From Hyaloraphidium curvatum (lineage: Eukaryota; Monoblepharomycota; Hyaloraphidiomycetes; Hyaloraphidiales; Hyaloraphidiaceae): DNA of 64,000 nucleotides. Below, piece by piece: positions 10,370 to 21,716 of this stretch. Location of the stretch: assembly GCA_025558095.1 (NCBI GenBank), contig JAIVFI010000026.1:310001-374000 (forward strand), read 5' to 3'. A program made the translations under genes and the position numbers. The first letter of the stretch is position 1. Each line of letters opens with the position of its first letter. The notes under the pieces are model-generated. The model was not told the DNA's origin, made no database searches, and saw only the letters and a program-made list of their open reading frames with translations.

Positions 10370-12029
10370 ATGCCTGCCGCTGCCGAAAGCGGCAAGGGGT
10401 CGCGCCAGACCGTGGCCGGCTCGGACATCATTACCGTCAAAGTCTCGGTCGACCACCTCGACATCGTCCTGCCCCACTACGATATGGCTCGTTTGCAGAA
10501 AATCTGCAAGTCCGAGGAGTTGCCGACGGGTGGGCAGAAAGAGGAGCTCATCCGGCGGATCAAGAAGCACGGCACCACGACGTACTGGGAACTCGCGAAA
10601 GAGGACCTGCGGCGCATTCTGCAGCAAATGGGTCTGTCCATCAAAGGAACGGAGACGGATCTTGTCCGACGGATCCTGGAGAACAGCGGTGAGCTATAAG
10701 TGGTCTCACTGAGTTCCCGACTGACATGTTTACAGACTTCGTACCCGCCGGCCGTGGAGCGCACCACCAAGCATCTGATCATTACTACCGGAACTCCAAC
10801 CTGTGGTGGCTTCTATACCTTGAGGCGTGTCCCTGTGATGGGCCAGATCTCGACGCAGTGTTGCAAAAGTATAAGCCGAAGGATCTGAACCGCCTTTACG
10901 GGGATCTGCAGGGATCAAGCTGGAAAGGTGCCTCAAACAAAGACCTCCCCAGGACAGTGGATCCATCGGAACAGATCCAGGTGCTTGTGGAGCGCGGAGT
11001 GCCTGCCGATGCTTTGCGCGACGCGGATTTGCGCGTAATCCTGGCCCGCCATGGGCACTCTGCCGACGACACTGAGACTCGCAAAGCCATGATCAAGAAG
11101 CTTCAGCAACTCAAGGAGGAAGAACTAGAGGCGAACGCCCGTCTGGAGGAAGCTAGCAAAGACGAGGGCCTGCGGCCCTTGAGCAAGGTGCACCTAGAGC
11201 AGCTATCGAACGAGTTGCTTCAAAAGATCTGTGGTCGCCTGAGCATTGCCGGAACTGGCTCGCGCTCGGATGTGATGCAACGTCTCAAAACTGCCGGCCT
11301 CAAGTACAAGGATTTGGAACGTAACGAGCTGAAACATATCCTCGAAGCATACGGCAAGCCACTGGCGGGTACAAAACCGCACTTAATCACTCGCTTACTC
11401 GAGATCGGTGAGCATGGATGTCTCATCAGCCGAATTACTACGCTTGTTGACACGCGTGCAGACGAGCTACCTCCACCAAGGCACGGTGCCGAGGCGACGC
11501 CCCAGCTCAAACGCCCCGCAGACGAGCCGCCCAGCAGCGCTATCTCGAAGAAGCAGCGCACCGAGGGCAGCTCCTCAGATTGTAAGGCCACGGACACTGG
11601 TTCGGCCGGCGACAAACAGGGTACATTCCCCGTGCCGAAGGGTAAGTTGCTTCTGCGATTTGACTTGCGATGCACCGAGAACGGCTCTAAAGAACGGAGC
11701 GACTAACAGAGGCCGCTGCAGATCACAGCACAATGATCCGAGTACGAATGGGGCCCAGCCCGCCGGCGGTGCCGACGGTGACGCCGCCCGAGACCCCTGA
11801 TCGCAGTGGTGCCACAGTGCACTCCGCCATCCAAGCGGCCGGCGGCAGCCTAGATGAGATCTTCGACCTCGCCTTGGCTTCGGGTCGCTCGAATGCGGAG
11901 ATTGCCGAGCTCAGGGAGTTCGCCAGGGGCCTCGCGGGTAACGATCGCCTGCTCGGCATCGTTAAGCGGGCCTTGCCGACGGGGCGGTCCAACGCAGAGA
12001 TCAAGGAGCTGATTGCCATTGCGAAGTAA
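10370..12029 (+). CDS. multi-SAP-domain nuclear protein
   Basis: Exons 10370-10688, 10736-11407, 11462-11641 and 11722-12029 give 492 aa. At least four, perhaps six, SAP-like helix-extended-helix units can be seen, e.g. residues 39-66 (ARLQKICKSEELPTGGQKEE) and 77-103 (KEDLRRILQQMGL ... TDLVRRI). Others come in exon 2, around LRVILARHGH, LLQKICGRL and LKHILEAYGKPLAG. SAP units bind AT-rich or structured DNA. A basic stretch KRPADEPPSSAISKKQRT looks like a bipartite nuclear signal. The C terminus (last ~100 aa) is rich in RSNAEI repeats: two copies of GRSNAEI(A/K)EL. Function unknown beyond probable chromatin or RNA binding. Confidence 0.82.
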
Positions 12030-12114
12030 ACACTGATGCAAGAAGGCGGATAATGTCGACATTACAGCGCAGAGCATACATCCGGTTGTCATCAGTTCGC
12101 GTGCGCCACTCATG

Positions 12115-14150
12115 CTACGCCGCCGTGTGCGAGAAGCTGCACGACGGCTCCAGGTTCGCCGCCAGCGAGCAGCACCTCCTCGCCACGGCTTCCCTCCTGT
12201 CCCCGGCCAGTGGTATGTGCCGCAGCAGCAGCGAGCACAGCGACGCGGCGCCCATGATGCCCGCCGCCGCGATCCATGCGGCCGAGAATCCCTGGCGGCG
12301 CGCTGCGTAGTTGGCCGCGTCCAGGCCCGACACGGGGCCGGGCTGCGCGAGGTCCGGGTATCCTGTGGTCAGCTGCGACATCATGGCCGGGAAACCCGAG
12401 GCGTAGTAGGTCGCGAGCAGCGCCGCCTGCACCTCGACCGGCCACCCGAACGACGCCAGCAGCTCGGGCAGCTGAGCATCCAGCACCCCCCTTGCAACCA
12501 CAACGGGGATCAGCGAGAGCACGGTGATGCCCGCCGAGCCGCCGGCAAAGTAAAGGCTCGAACGGACGGCGGTCGCTTGCGCGATCGACTCGGGGGGCAC
12601 GCTGAGCTGCGCGACCACGGCGGGGACGACCTTGAAGGCCCCGAAGGCGGTGCCGTAGGCGACCTGCGATACGAGGGCCATCCAGGATGTGGATGCGGTG
12701 GCGAACTGCGGGAGGGTGGAGTTCAGTCTGTCGATGGTCGCGGTGAGAGGCGGTCGAAAGGACCCACGATCGGCAGGATCGTCGCGAAGCACGCGAACAG
12801 GCACGCAACCCAGATCAACTCTCTCGTGCGCCCCGATTTCTGCACCAGGAAGCCCGTCCCAAGGCTCACGGCCATGATCAGGATCGACCCTGGCAGGGTC
12901 CACGTGCCCGTCGTGGTCCCGTTGACGCCAAAGACGGCCTGCGCCCACGTCGGGAAGATGAAGGGGTATCCCGCGCCGATGGCCCCGGAGAGGAAGGAAA
13001 AGGCCGAGATGCTGTTGAAGTTGCGTGTGCTGAAGAAGGAGAGGGGGATAAGGGGGTGCTTGGCGAACTTGCCCTCGTAGAGAAGGAAGCACGCGAGCAG
13101 GACGCCGCCGGCGCAGAGGAGGGCGATGACGGCGGGGTTGTTGAAGGTCTTGAGACCGCCGCCGCCGATGTTGAGCCCTATCAGGAGGGAGAAGCTGCCG
13201 GCGAACCAGAGGAACGAGCCGCCCCAGTCGATGGTGGAGAGCATGGCTGCGAGCCGCGAGGGGGTTTTGGTTGGGGGCCCTTCGGCGCTGACGTCCGCGT
13301 CGCTGTCAAGGAGCGCTCGGGCATCTTCGGGAGGTAGCGTCTCGGTGAAGAGAAAGACGTAGCACAGGGCGACGACGGCGCAGAGAATGGCGATGGTGTA
13401 GAACACCCAGCGCCAGCCGGGTCCATCGGCGTAGTAGCCGCACAGCACGGGAGCTATCATACCGAATGTGCCCGAGACGACCGAGGCAACCCCGAGCCAG
13501 GTCCCACGCTGCGCGACTGACACGATTTCGGCGATCACCAGGGGCGTGAATAGGTAGATTCCTGCCCCGCTGACGCCCATGAGGCCCCGCCAGGTAATGA
13601 CGAGCCAGATCGACGAGGTGGAGACGGCCAGGAGAACGGCAAAGAGCGACACGGTTGCCGCGGCCGTGACGGCGACCCAGCGCCGCCCAAAGACGTCCGC
13701 TGCCACAGCAAACATGGGCCCCGCGCCCACTGCAGCGCAGACCGCGATGGAGCCGAGGAGAGATATGACGCCCGCGGCATCGAACTCGGCTGCGATCTTT
13801 GGGATCGCGAGAGGCACGCCCGAGGCGATAAAGGCGTAGTTGGCGCCGGAGAGCGCGGCGCACGTGAAGCTTCCCCAGAACACGCGGCCGGTGGGCAGCG
13901 TCCGCTCGTTGGGCGCCGTGGCGGCGCGCTCGATGGCGCTCCGCAGCTTCTCCGTCGCGACGCGCTGCATCTCCTTGGCGGCCGCCGCGGGCGCGCCTGC
14001 AGCCGCAGCCGTCCCGCCCGTCGCGGCGCGCACGACCGTCGTCCTCCGTTCGAGCGCGGTGTAGGGCGAATAGCCGCGGCAGACAACGGGCACCGCCGTG
14101 GCGTCGGCGTCTGCGGGGAACCGCGATGCGGCGGACTTCTTGTCCTCCAT
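12115..14150 (-). CDS. MFS transporter, DHA2-like (14 TM)
   Basis: Two exons, 14150-12768 and 12705-12115, give about 657 aa. After a polar ~90-residue N terminus come many hydrophobic helices. The MFS motif A is present as DVFGRRW after TM2, and motif C-like Gly-rich sequence GVSGAGIYLF and VVSGTFGMIAPVL stand near TM5. Length and helix count fit the 14-TM drug:proton antiporter (DHA2) or siderophore groups common in fungi. The 62-nt intron falls between FATILPI and FATASTSW. Likely plasma-membrane efflux; the substrate cannot be assigned. Confidence 0.88.
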
Positions 14151-14578
14151 CGCGGGCCCGCTCCTCCGAACTCTGACTGCGAGGGAACCCTGCTCGAGTC
14201 AGGTGTGGGGGGTGAGGAGTCAGGGTGCAGGGGACACTCGTGGGTCTGGCCGTCAGTCGGAGTTTCCCCGTTGGATCCCTGTTTGCTCGCTCCGATGCTG
14301 GCCGCCAGATCCTCGATTCCGCCTTTCACGAGAGTCAATGGAGAGCTACTCGCTCACGGAGCGGTTTGCCGACACGAGTATCTCGCCGACGTAGACCGGG
14401 CGGCGAGAACGAGACATGGACGAGAAGATCGAGCATATGGGCAAGAGGCGTGTAGAGTACTACGCTACTGATGTATGTGACCTTTCGGAATTGGAATCAG
14501 CAGCTGAATTGGTTTGGCGGGAGAGTGCACGGCAAGAACATCCGATCGGTCGAAACGACACCGCCACGTCACACCAAC
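14151..14578. promoter_or_regulatory. intergenic region between divergent MFS and dioxygenase genes
   Basis: These 428 bp separate two divergent translation starts. Open frames here are short and unlike any family. I see no specific regulatory motif. The pairing of an efflux pump with an oxygenase would suit a small metabolic gene pair, which is conjecture. Confidence 0.4.
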
Positions 14579-15595
14579 ATGTCGTCCTCCTTCGACGTCG
14601 AAACCTGCGTCCCCTATGCGCTCGACGACCCGGTGTGGCCAGAAGTGCTCGCGGACCAGGGCTACGTCGCCGTCGCGGCCCTGACGGCCGAGGAGGCCCG
14701 CGCCGCGCACGAAGCTCTGTGGAAATGGATCACGGACCGCTTCCCCCGCGTCGTCCGCGGCCGGCCCGAGACCTACACCCTCGAGAATTATCCGGACAAC
14801 GTCCACGGCATCCTCAAGTCCTACGGGGCGGGGCAGGCCGAGTTCCTGTGGCGCCTGCGCACGCACCCCGCCGTGCTCTCCGCCTTCGCACAGATTTGGA
14901 AGGAGCCCACCTCGGAGCTGATCACGTCGTTCGACGGCTTCTGCATCTACCCCGCGGGCTTCGGCGCCAGGGCCGGCTCCTGGCCTCACCGGGACCAGGA
15001 CCCGAACGTCAATTCGCGGCTGTGCATCCAGGGCCAGGTCGTCCTCAGCGCTCCCGACGACGGGGGTTACGTCCTCTGGCCCTCGACGTACAAGACGGAC
15101 TTTTCAAAGTTCTACAATACTCCAAAGTGAAGGGGCACTGGTACAAGATCCCCAACGAGCACCCGCTCCCCAACGGCACTCTGCTCAAGGCTCCGCCCGG
15201 GACGCTCATCCTTTGGGATTCGTGCGTCGTGCACCAGAACACGCCGGGATCGGGCCGCGTCGACAGATCAACCGCTTTCGTTTGCATGGTTCCGCGATCG
15301 TTCGCCTCGGCGGCGACGCTGCGCAAGCGCCAGTCCTACTTCCTCGCCGGCCGCACCACGTCGCACTGGCCTCACCAGGTGAGCTTCGGCGGCAAACCTT
15401 CGCAACGCCGGACACGCTAATCCTAGACGCACGCTGGACCAGGTCAAGGTCAACCCCGACGCGGTGAGCTTCCGATCCAAGTACAAGACGCAGCCGAAGG
15501 ATGTCATGGCCAACTTCAAGCAGACGCTGGCGGGAGACAAAACTGTACGCCGGCTCGTTGGATTTGAAAAGAGCTTCATTTTGGTGGGGCTTTAG
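14579..15595 (+). CDS. phytanoyl-CoA dioxygenase-like (2OG-Fe(II)) protein, frameshifted
   Basis: The first part runs 14579 to about 15129, the second 15130-15378, and after a 64-nt intron the last exon is 15443-15595. The Fe(II) HxD motif appears as SWPHRDQDPN. The distal His and the 2OG-binding Arg lie in SCVVHQNTPG and GSGRVDRST, the order of PhyH-type enzymes. Near 15127 the frame must shift by one base: NTPK runs straight into TGA, while dropping in one base lets it continue as VKGHWYKIPNEH. There is no room for an intron. Either this is a disrupted gene or a base was missed in sequencing; everything else is intact. Substrate unknown. Confidence 0.75.
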
Positions 15596-15628
15596 CTTTT
15601 GCGCGTCGTTGATTTGCCTCGCGCCCAA

Positions 15629-16815
15629 CTACACTCTGTTGGGGCACCTTCCCATGTCGTGGCCCTTGATCCCGCACGTGATGCATGTCGCACCGCCGCC
15701 AGCGCGACCTTTCCGCGCAGTGCCGATCGCCATGCCCATCGTCGGCCGCGCGAGGCATGCCGAGATCCACAACTTCCGCGCAGCGTGCTCGGTTAGGGTG
15801 AGCATGTCGAGGAAGGCGGTGTTGCTCGTGTGCATGTAGTCGAGCCGGTATTTGGAACCGATGCGTTCGTAAATGGGGACCAGCGCGACGGTGCCAGCTA
15901 CGCCAGAAGCCTTGAAAAAGACCTGACGACGAAGGGGCAACTATGATCAGCGGTCCCTTTCCAGAGAACCGGCACGCGTCGAACCTTTTTCTCGAAAAAA
16001 TCCTGTGCGGAATTGTTCCCAGTGATGGTAGAGAACCAGCAGCGCAGGTTTGCATCCGGAAGCGTCTCCGCCCTAGCGCGCAGGGATGCTTTCTCGCCGG
16101 CCGGAGCGCCACCATCCCGATCGAGGTAGATCCGCACCCTGGCGGGAAATTCGGATTGGTCCATGGCAGACTCGCGTACAGAAATCGCCGCGGCTTGCTC
16201 CGGCACTCCGGCTTCGAACTCGAAGGAATTCGAGCTGTCACGGCCGACTAGCTTCAGGGTATCTTCCTGGTTGACGATCGATGCTTGTGCGGAAAAGTGC
16301 GACTTCTCCCGCACGGCAGCGCCCTTTGCGTTGCGGCTACGACATGCGCCACAATAAGGGGAAAGACGGATGACGGCAGTGTTGCCAACCTACCTGAAAC
16401 GAGCATTCAATGCCAGCGAAACCACCACCCGCATGCCCTTCCCGAAGTCGCACTGGAAGGTTCTTTCGACGGTAGGAGCGAGCACCAGCCAGGCCGCTTT
16501 GAACGAGCGAGCGAAGCACACAAGCGATGGAGGAGGAAGCCTGGACGCGATCTCGAGCAGCATGACGTCCGGCAAGTCGACGAGCTTCATGGGCGGGCGC
16601 TTCGCCGGCGGCGCCAGTTTCGGCGCGGATGTTGGCAGCGGCTTTGGCGCGGGCTTGGTGGTCGCCGCGGGTCCCGCTTTCGCGGCCTCCGGGGCACGTC
16701 TCGAACTTCCGGCCACGGGGGCCGCGCGGCGCGTGTGCGAGAAGGGACATTCGGCGCCGCGGCGGCAATGCCCACGCGCGAAGAACTTGCAAGCGGTCTC
16801 CTTGGGCGGCGCCAT
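15629..16815 (-). CDS. CCCH zinc finger / F-box / CCHC zinc knuckle protein
   Basis: Three exons, 16815-16394, 16336-15985 and 15922-15629, give 355 aa with exact phase at both 57- and 62-nt introns. The N terminus is a C-x7-C-x5-C-x3-H finger (ACKFF...HC...CPFSH). After a Pro/Ala/Lys linker comes an F-box-like helix set (KLVDLPDVMLLEIASRLPP). A middle region without recognised domain follows, and the C terminus is a zinc knuckle C-x2-C-x4-H-x4-C (CITCGIKGHDMGRC). F-box proteins recruit targets to SCF ubiquitin ligases; CCCH and CCHC modules bind RNA. The combination suggests an RNA- or RNP-directed ubiquitin ligase adaptor, which is inference. It starts only 76 bp from the divergent OsmC gene. 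Confidence 0.8.
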
Positions 16816-16891
16816 AGTGATGACGCGGCGCGTGCGGGCCTCTGCGGGTTCTCTGAGAGCGTTTCGAAACGCGCAGCTCTTGCCGCAGGAA
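16816..16891. promoter_or_regulatory. 76-bp divergent promoter between F-box and OsmC genes
   Basis: Only 76 bp separate the two start codons, so both core promoters and 5' leaders must fit here or reach into coding sequence. No TATA-like element was seen. Confidence 0.5.
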
Positions 16892-17824
16892 ATGAGCCGA
16901 CTGCAGCGCGTTATTAGCTCTGGCTTCCTCTACGCACGGATTGGGGCCCGCTTTGTGGGCACGGGCCGGCCATCGCCCCGCGTCGCGAGCTTCTCGACCT
17001 CGGGCGTCGCCCGGTCGGCGTACAACGTGAGGGCGCCCTGGCCCCTTCGGAAGCACTCCTGGACGAACCTTGCACCAGGTCTCGGTCAAATGGGAGCACG
17101 AGAACGATCCGAATCGGCTGTCTTTCGTCGGCACGGACGCGCGGGGGCAGAAGATGAAGATGGCGCCGTCCAAGAGCGAGGGACTTGAGGGTGTCGCCCC
17201 GATGCAGGTCCGTTGACTCGTACCGGCGGTCGAACATGGCCGTGTTCGCGTTTGGAGCGCTTCTCTCGAGCCCTCTGGGCCCATGGAAGACTCGGACATT
17301 TCGCGACGGCAATCCTCCAATGTCTTTTTCAAGCTCTGACCATCGCCTCACTCATGCAGGCATTACTGATGGCTCTTGGTGGTTGCTCCATGGTCGGTTC
17401 ACCTCTGCCGGATCTCACAGCGTCGGGCCTCACCATTCTGCGATGACAGTACGACATCGTCGCGATCTTGAAGAAGCAACGTCAACCGCTAAAGGACGTG
17501 GACATTGCGATCTCTGGTGACCGCGCGGAGGAGACCCCGAACCCGTGGAAGACGATCAAGATGACTGTGGGTCAATCGTTGGATGCTAGCGCTGCTAGGT
17601 AACTGCTTGGCGACAGGTACACCTCTATCCGGAAGCGGGAAAGACTTTGGACCCCAAAAAGGTTCGAAGGGACCTGGAAGCTGTGCCCTGCTTATGCTGA
17701 TCTCGCTTGCCAGGCGGAGCAAGCCTGCAAGCTCGCGATCGAGAAGTACTGCGGCGTCCACGCTACCATCAGCGGCGGTGGCAAGACGGACATCACTTGG
17801 GGCATTGAAGTACACAACAGCTAG
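16892..17824 (+). CDS. mitochondrial OsmC/Ohr-family peroxiredoxin-like protein
   Basis: Six exons (16892-17026, 17079-17207, 17360-17392, 17450-17566, 17617-17661, 17714-17824) give 189 aa. Both catalytic cysteines of the family are present: LLMALGGCSM and IEKYCGVHA. The intervening AILKKQRQPLKDVDIAISGDR is the typical OsmC helix and strand. The first ~45 residues (MSRLQRVISSGFLYARIG...) are Arg/Ser/aliphatic with no acids, as in a mitochondrial targeting peptide. OsmC proteins reduce organic peroxides using dithiol cofactors. A 33-nt exon and one 152-nt intron stand out against the 50-57-nt norm. The family is mainly bacterial, so an ancient transfer is possible. Confidence 0.9.
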
Positions 17825-18002
17825 CATGTATGCTTGATTTCATTCAGATCTTTGTCGTTTGGCAATCCGCGGGGTTCGAAGCAAAACAGACCAGAGCGCG
17901 GGAGACGACGACGCCGCCGCCTAAGTCAACGCGTTTATTTGCACTCCGTGGAACGCGCCCAGAACCCAGCGAAAGCGCTCATCAGAGCTTCGGGAGCCGC
18001 CG

Positions 18003-21000
18003 ATGGCGAAAGGAAAACAACCGGCAGCCGAACCGGCGGCGGTGCCGAGCGAATCGCTCGTCGTCGTTGGCGTCGCCGACTCCGACGGCCCCTCGGCGGC
18101 GTCCCCGTCACCCGCGCTCCTGAAGCTGCATCTTGCGGTACGGCTCGCCGGGGCAGACTTTTCTGCTGCTGCGAAGCCGCTGCCGAAGGAAGCCGCGGTC
18201 TGGCGCACCTCAGGTGGGTGCTGCCGGCCCTCGGACTGTTCCACCAGTGGTGACGGCGTTCGGGCCCACAGCATTCCTGGAGCTTCCGAATGGGCAGCCT
18301 GCGATATACGTGGCCAACACGGCGGTTAAATATTTGCTGGGAAAGTCGGCAGATCCGGCCAGGCAGGCCGTGACGGACTCGTGGGCCGAGTGGGAGGAAA
18401 CGACTCTCGCGCCCGTCGCAGGCCCGTCGGGCGGCGACAAGCTGGATCAGGCCTTGAAGACCGTGGAATCTGAAGTGGTTGGTTTCCACGTTATCTGCGG
18501 ATCTGAGGCGCTCAGTCGGTTCGACAGCTTCCTCTGTTTCCCGATCACCCTGCCTTGGAAGCAATCTTCTTTGGCACTCTCTCCTCCCTCGACCTTTCGA
18601 GACACCCGAAGCTGGCAGAGTGGAAGAACACCTTCGCCGAGAAGCCTCAAGCGATTGAGGCCGTCGCTGCTGTTGGCGGCAAGACCCTGGTGATTACGCT
18701 GCCTCCCTTTGTCACGTCAGATCTGACCGTCGCGCAGGTCTCTTCGATTCCGAGAAAGCTTCGGGAAGGAATCGACATCCCGTTGGATCATCACGATCGC
18801 GTTATGTTAGTCGGCTCTTTCCGGGATCAGCTGCGTTCGGAGATCTGAATGGTCGCTCCCAACAGCCTCCCCGAGAAGGGCAAACGCAACGTCCTCATCA
18901 CCTCGGCGCTACCGTACGTGAACAATGTCCCTCATCTGGGCAACATCATCGGCTCCGTGCTCTCCGCGGACGTATTTGCCCGCTATTGCCGGCTCCGCGG
19001 CTACAACACCCTATACATCTGCGGAACGGACGAGTACGGCACGGCAACCGAGACCAAGGCCCTGGAGGAGGGAGTGACGCCGCAGGAGCTTTGTGACAAG
19101 TACCACAAGCTCCACGTGCAGACCTACACGTGGTTCGGTATCGATTTCGACTACTTCGGACGGACGACGACGCCGTGGCAGACGACGTGGGTCCTCCTCA
19201 GGCGCCGTTGTTGGCGTCTGCTAACGGGATGGCGTGGACAGTATCTGCCAAGATATCTTCTTGAAGGCTCACGGCAACAAGTACACCATCGAGGACACCA
19301 TGGTGCAGCTCTGGTGCGACAAGCACTCGGGCTTCCTTGCCGACCGCTTCGTTGAGGGAACCTGCCCCAACTGCGGCTACAACGTTAGCGACTTGCTTTT
19401 CGTCCTTTGACCTTGTGTTGACTTGCCCGTCCCTCAGGATGCTCGTGGCGACCAGTGCGATTCGTGCCAGAAGCTCCTCAACGCCGTCGAGCTCATCGAC
19501 CCGCGGTGCAAGCTTGACGGCTACACGCCCGTGCAGAAATCCTCGCGCCACCTGTTCCTCAACCTTCCCGAACTGCAATCATGGAACGAGGAGTGGATTG
19601 CCGACGTGACGGACCGGGGCAGGTGGTCATCCAACGGCAAGGCCATCACCCAATCGTGGCTCGCCGCGGGTCTTACGCCGCGGTGCATCACGAGGGATTT
19701 GAAGTGGGGCGTGCCCGTGCCGCTCGACGGATTCCGGGAAAAGGTGTTTTACGTGTGGTTCGATGCGCCGATTGGGTAAGTGGGACGGCATCTGTTTCCT
19801 TATCGACCGTTAACACTCGGCTTCTCCAAGCTACCTCTCCATCACGGCCAACTACACGGAGGAATGGGAGCAGTGGTGGAAGAACCCCGAGCACGTGGAG
19901 CTGTTCCAGTTCATGGGCAAGGACAACGTTCCGTTCCACTCTGTCATCTTCCCGTGCAGCCTCAAGGCATCCGGTGATCCGTACACGATGGTTTTCAGCA
20001 TCTCCACCTGCGGTTCGTGGTGCAGCACCGATGAGTGTCCGGGTCACTTATCCTCATGTTTTTTCAGAGTACCTGCAGTACGAATCGGGCAAGTTCTCCA
20101 AATCGCGCGGCGTCGGCGTCTTTGGCAACAACGTCATGGAGTCGGGCATTCCCGTCGAGGTGTGGCGCTACTACCTCCTCTCAAACCGACCCGAAACCGC
20201 GGACAGCCAGTTCCTTTGGAAGGACTTCATCCAGCGCAACAACGGCGAGCTGCTGGCGAACCTGGGCAACTACGTGAACCGCGTCGTGCGCTTCCTGGAC
20301 GCCAAGTACGGCGCAGTGGTGCCCGCCGCGGACCCGCAGGAGCTCAAGGAGGCCGTCCACGGTGCTTTCCTTGACGACGTCAACGCTCTCCTGGCGCAGT
20401 ACGTCGAGGCCATGGAGAACCGCCGCGAGCGGCAGGGACTGTCGATCGCCATGTCGATATCGGCGCGCGGGAACCAGTACCTGCAGGAGAACAAGCTGGA
20501 CAACAACTTGTTTGCCAACCGCCGCGCGACATGCGACACGGTCCTCTCCCTCGGCCTCAACCTCTGCTACCTCCTTTCGGCGCTTTTCTACCCCTTCATG
20601 CCGACGACTTCGGAGAGCATCCTCCGGCAAGTCAACGCTCCCGCGAGAAGAATTGAGGACTGGAGCACGGGGCACAGGTGGACCGCTGATGACATTCTCG
20701 GCGGCCACCGGATTGGCAAGGCCGAGTACTTGTTCTCGAAGATCGACGAGGCCAAGGAGGAGGAGCTCCGGTCCAAGTACGGCGGCAAGCAGGGGGCACC
20801 GGCGCAGGCGGCGGAGCCGGCTTCGGACGCCAAGAAGGGGAAGAAGGCGGCGAAGAAGGAGGCTCCGGCGAACGGGCCGGCGCCGGCGTCGAATCTCGCG
20901 CCCGAGGAGGTGGCGAGGTTGGACGCCGCGATCAAGGAGCAGGGCGACAAGGTCAGGCAGCTCAAGACCGAAAAGGCGGACGCGGCGCTGGTCAAGGTGG

Positions 21001-21047
21001 AAGTGGACAAGCTGCTGGCGCTGAAGAAGGAGCTCGGGGGAAAGTGA
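18003..21047 (+). CDS. MES1: cytoplasmic methionyl-tRNA synthetase, with in-frame TGA after the GST-like part
   Basis: Exons: 18003-18213, 18248-18474, 18528-19186, 19242-19383, 19438-19775, 19831-20012 and 20068-21047. The N-terminal ~180 residues resemble the GST-like domain that eukaryotic MetRS uses to dock with partners ([22 protein letters not shown]). The catalytic part has [16 protein letters not shown] (HIGH as HLGN), [14 protein letters not shown] and the SGKFSKSRG (KMSKS) loop, and ends in a Lys-rich WHEP-like tail. In exon 3 the frame reads ...RSEI, TGA (18846-18848), then ATG at 18849 in the same frame. The catalytic unit alone (18849-21047) is 659 aa. The first intron would be only 34 nt and is uncertain. 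Function: charging tRNA-Met. Confidence 0.9.
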
Positions 21048-21194
21048 TTGCGGTCGACGGCATTGCTAGAGCTCGGGTACATGGAATCAGAGCTTGGCAC
21101 AGGAAGGCCCGCCGTCATCACCCGTCCGAAAGCGCCTGAGGTTGCGCTTGTCCACCGTCCAGGCCCCGTTCTCCCAGATCACCAACACAGGTCT

Positions 21195-21716
21195 CTATCC
21201 TAGCAGATGATCTGCCACCTGCTCACCCAATGACATAACCTCGATGACGGTGACTCGGAACTGTAGGACGACGAAGCGATGTTCGAACGCTGCGTCGTCC
21301 CCCGGCTTCCACCCGACCGACGTGTACATGCTCGCGTACCGGTCTTTCCAGTAGGCTTTCAATTCCTCCGGCTCCGTTAGCATTCTCTCCAAGACCCCTT
21401 TGCAGACGACCTGCGTCGTCGCGTCAGGTCGGAACACCGCGAACGTCACTCGCGGATCAGCTCTGAGTTCGGCAAACTTGCGCGTACTGGCGTTGGTGGT
21501 AATCTCCAGAACCAGAGGGTCCCCAGGATGGCGTCCGCTCTCGGTTTTGGCGGCGAGGGTGCCCCGGACGGGCAGCAGGCCGACGAGCCGCGCGCTGGGC
21601 GAGGCACCGAGTCCGCCGTGGGTGATCAGGAAGCATGCGGCGTGTGAGGCGAGTGTCCGGTGGATCAGCTCGAAGACGGCGGCATCGGATGGCAACGGCA
21701 ACGTGGATTCGTCCAT
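21195..21716 (-). CDS. FMN-binding split-barrel (pyridoxamine 5'-phosphate oxidase-like) protein
   Basis: This is a single exon of 173 aa. The sequence follows the general-stress-protein-26 pattern of the PNPOx-like fold. A strand ARLVGLLPV comes first, then LVLEITTNASTRKFAELRADPRVTF, where the flavin phosphate would sit. VVCKGVLERM and LKAYWKDRY follow, then a final strand FRVTVIEVM. The family binds FMN or a related cofactor; the substrate is unknown. A cytosolic redox or stress role is likely. Confidence 0.8.
   Translation of the reverse strand: MDESTLPLPSDAAVFELIHRTLASHAACFLITHGGLGASPSARLVGLLPVRGTLAAKTESGRHPGDPLVLEITTNASTRKFAELRADPRVTFAVFRPDATTQVVCKGVLERMLTEPEELKAYWKDRYASMYTSVGWKPGDDAAFEHRFVVLQFRVTVIEVMSLGEQVADHLLG

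Noticed and set aside
12112-13080. Long plus-strand open frame opposite the MFS transporter
   Set aside because: High GC keeps the antisense frame open; the protein is Arg/Gly-rich and featureless, whereas the minus strand has clear TM helices and MFS motifs.
17850-17880. Second tRNA box B candidate (GGTTCGAAGC)
   Set aside because: No cloverleaf can be drawn upstream of it.
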